Of a DNA stretch of 64,000 bases, positions 62,430 through 64,000 are shown in pieces. The notes under the pieces were generated by a model. It searched no databases. It was not told the DNA's origin and saw only the letters and a program-made list of their open reading frames with translations. Positions within the stretch are counted from its first letter, which is position 1. Every line of letters starts with the position of its first letter. A program made the position numbers and the translations under genes. The DNA comes from Lachnospiraceae bacterium (GTDB lineage Bacteria > Bacillota > Clostridia > Lachnospirales > Lachnospiraceae), in the NCBI GenBank assembly GCA_910573755.1, contig CAJTBO010000020.1, positions 22,466 through 86,465 on the forward strand. Direction: 5' to 3'.

Positions 62430-62830
62430 TCATATGGGAAAATCCGTCCTATATGACAACCGTGAGGGTGGTAGAACTGTTGGTTCTGGTCGTAGGGAAC
62501 GGATATAGTAGCCATGAACGGAAAGACAGCCAGAGTGACCGCAGGTACAGGTAAGCCTGTGGAACTGCAGTTGTGCAATAAGATTATTATAAAAATTTGG
62601 CGTTAAGGGATTGTTTTCTCCTACAAATATGGTTATCATAGTCTTGTACCCATAGGCATACCTATGGTGTGTGAATGAGGCAGGAAACCAAACTTTGGAC
62701 GGAGAGGTTCCTGCTTCTTTTGTTGATAGTGGCTTTGACATGATAACAGAAGGTACAGGATAAAACAATCTGACGTAATATTCATCAGAATGAATTATGC
62801 TGTACCTTCTTTTAATTTGAAGAATTTACC
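62430..62830. other. Gene-poor region with several hairpins before the integrase
   Basis: No supported gene. CCATAGG-CATA-CCTATGG (62650-62667) is a perfect short hairpin. GCAGGAAACC (62680-62689) with GGTTCCTGC (62706-62714) then TTCTTTT is terminator-like. AGAAGGTACAG (62748-62758) pairs perfectly with CTGTACCTTCT (62800-62810), followed by TTTAATTT, and encloses ATTCA-TCAGA-ATGAAT. The dense hairpins and the truncated integrase next door suggest the remnant end of a mobile element, or a structured RNA. Confidence 0.5.
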
Positions 62831-62891
62831 GGTAATTAGGAGTGGGTAAAGTTATGAATAACAGGAACGGTCTATCAAGAATAAGAGATAT

Positions 62892-63752
62892 ATGATTGAA
62901 CGGCATATCATTCCATACTTTGAAAATAAATCCATGAATGAAATTACACCGGCAGATATTATCCAGTGGCAGAACAAAATGCGGGAGAATGAATATTCGC
63001 AGACATACCTGCGGATGCTTCAGAATCAGATGACGGCGCTGTTTACCCATGCTTCTAACATTTACAATCTGACAAATAATCCCTGCAAGAAAGTAAAGAA
63101 AATGGGGAAGTCAGATGCGGATAAAATGGATTTCTGGACTTATGAGGAGTACCAGCAATTCATTAATACGATTGAAGCGGGAAGCAGATATTATGTGCTG
63201 TTTGAGATTTTATTCTGGACGGGTATGCGTATTGGAGAATTGCTTGCGTTATTAAAAAGTGACGTAAATTTTCAGGAGAACAAAATATCCATTTCAAAAA
63301 CTTATTACCGTACAGGGGGAAAGGATGTCATCACAACGCCTAAGACGGAACAGTCAGTCAGGACAATAGATATTCCAGAATTTTTGACGCAGGAAATCAA
63401 GGCGTATTGTGATAAGCTGTATGAATTTCCCGACAGTGAAAGGCTTTTCCCCATTGTATGCGAAGCAGTGCAGCATAAAATGGTAAGGCATATTCAGAAG
63501 TCAGGAGTAAAAAGGATTAGAGTGCATGATTTGAGACATTCGGCATGTGCGTATCTCGCGCATCAGGGAGTGGCGCCTATGGTCATCAAGGAACGCATGG
63601 GACACAAGGATATCAAGATTACCCTGAATACATATAGGCATTTATATCCCAACGAGCAGAAGAAAGTTGCGGATATGCTGAACCGGAAGAGGAATGAGGC
63701 ATCAAATGAAAATGCCCCTGCCGGAAACAGGGACATTTTGGATGCAGATTAA
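62892..63752 (+). CDS. N-terminally truncated tyrosine recombinase (integrase)
   Basis: A 286-residue Tn916/phage-type tyrosine integrase lacking the arm-binding N-terminal domain. Upstream the frame reads QERSIKNKRYMIERHIIPYF back to 62862 with no start, then meets a TAA, so the gene was cut or decayed at the 5' end. The core-binding domain (MNEITPADIIQWQNKMRENEYSQTYLRMLQNQM) and the catalytic domain are complete. Catalytic set: R113 (TGMRIGELL), Lys in TTPKTEQ, H212-x2-R215 (HDLRHSACAYLAHQG), H238 (MGHKDI) and Y248 (NTYRH). Activity without the arm domain is doubtful. A hairpin covers its stop codon. Confidence 0.85.
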   Translation: MIERHIIPYFENKSMNEITPADIIQWQNKMRENEYSQTYLRMLQNQMTALFTHASNIYNLTNNPCKKVKKMGKSDADKMDFWTYEEYQQFINTIEAGSRYYVLFEILFWTGMRIGELLALLKSDVNFQENKISISKTYYRTGGKDVITTPKTEQSVRTIDIPEFLTQEIKAYCDKLYEFPDSERLFPIVCEAVQHKMVRHIQKSGVKRIRVHDLRHSACAYLAHQGVAPMVIKERMGHKDIKITLNTYRHLYPNEQKKVADMLNRKRNEASNENAPAGNRDILDAD

Positions 63753-63775
63753 ATTGGTGGAACAATTTAATCTGC
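63744..63775. terminator. Hairpin at the end of the integrase gene
   Basis: GCAGATTAAATTG (63744-63756) pairs perfectly with CAATTTAATCTGC (63763-63775), overlapping the stop codon. No T-run follows directly. A second weaker hairpin (GGATAAGCCT...AGGCTTGTCC, about 63787-63838) lies downstream. I see no gene in the remaining 63776-64000. Confidence 0.6.
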
Positions 63776-64000
63776 GACATAAAAAGGATAAGCCTTTCTA
63801 TGTAAATCTTGCAAATTTATTATAGCAGAGGCTTGTCCTGAGCAAAAGAGATTTTTATGTATTATGGAGATTTATTTTGCAATGGAAAGATAGACCTGAC
63901 TTTTACAGTTTCAGTTGAAAAATCTATGTGATAAATCATTAAAATCCTGGAAAATTCAATATTTCTGGGATTTTTGGTTGATTTTCATTGACGTTATGCT

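Noticed and set aside
62390..62578. 62-codon frame on the - strand in the hairpin-rich region
   Set aside because: No start signal and no similarity I can recognise. It lies partly in the hairpin arms.

Overview
The window looks like a chromosomal segment of an endospore-forming Firmicute of class Clostridia, most likely family Lachnospiraceae. This is inferred from gene content and order, not from a search. The indicators are yqfC-yqfD-phoH-(pgpH position)-ybeY, a BofC-like protein, a radC-mreBCD-PBP2-minCDE-rodA-mgsA cluster, yggS-sepF, strong AGGAGG-type ribosome sites and AT-rich intergenic DNA. Nearly every gene is on the + strand; the only clear - strand gene is an FAD protein at 15661-17475. 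I saw no rRNA, tRNA or CRISPR array.

Layout. 1-7130: a HEAT-like protein cut by the window edge, a membrane-anchored protein with a papain-like His/Asn-Cys signature, and two paralogous envelope proteins flanking nth and a metallo-beta-lactamase-fold gene. 7212-13101: the yqfC, yqfD, phoH, degenerate pgpH-like, ybeY, flippase operon. 13273-21904: a BofC-like protein, two FAD oxidoreductases, small proteins, a DUF3160-type lipoprotein and a CapA-type protein. 22012-25216: proline synthesis (proB, proA) interrupted by a 5-formyl-THF cyclo-ligase and a decayed nucleoside phosphorylase. 25355-26807: a putative nuclease-fold protein and a Nudix hydrolase. 26969-37978: mismatch repair and tRNA modification (miaB, mutS, FAD protein, mutL, AAA-ATPase/nuclease, miaA). 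38128-41849: small accessory genes, an anchored subtilisin-like protease and a PLP lyase. 42135-52625: cell shape, division-site placement and wall synthesis. 52762-60396: a P-loop protein, HlyD-like protein, yggS, sepF, aroB, lspA, rluD and a hypothetical gene, separated by two repeat arrays. 60500-64000: the peptide/pyruvate-type transporter gene cstA, a hairpin-dense gene-poor stretch and an N-terminally truncated integrase, suggesting the edge of a decayed mobile element.

The working themes are envelope growth and division (MreBCD, PBP2, RodA, MinCDE, SepF, LspA, a D,D-carboxypeptidase, a flippase), DNA repair (Nth, MutS, MutL, RadC) and translation or tRNA maturation (MiaA, MiaB, YbeY, RluD). 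The most unusual observations are: a short Cys-rich peptide with its own ribosome site occurring twice (18030 and 55105) just before unrelated genes; an EF-Tu domain-II-like module in an extracytoplasmic protein; an 11-unit hexapeptide repeat in the MutL linker; a PgpH-position protein that has lost its HD residues; a 46-bp hairpin array; and a 105-bp tandem array upstream of aroB.
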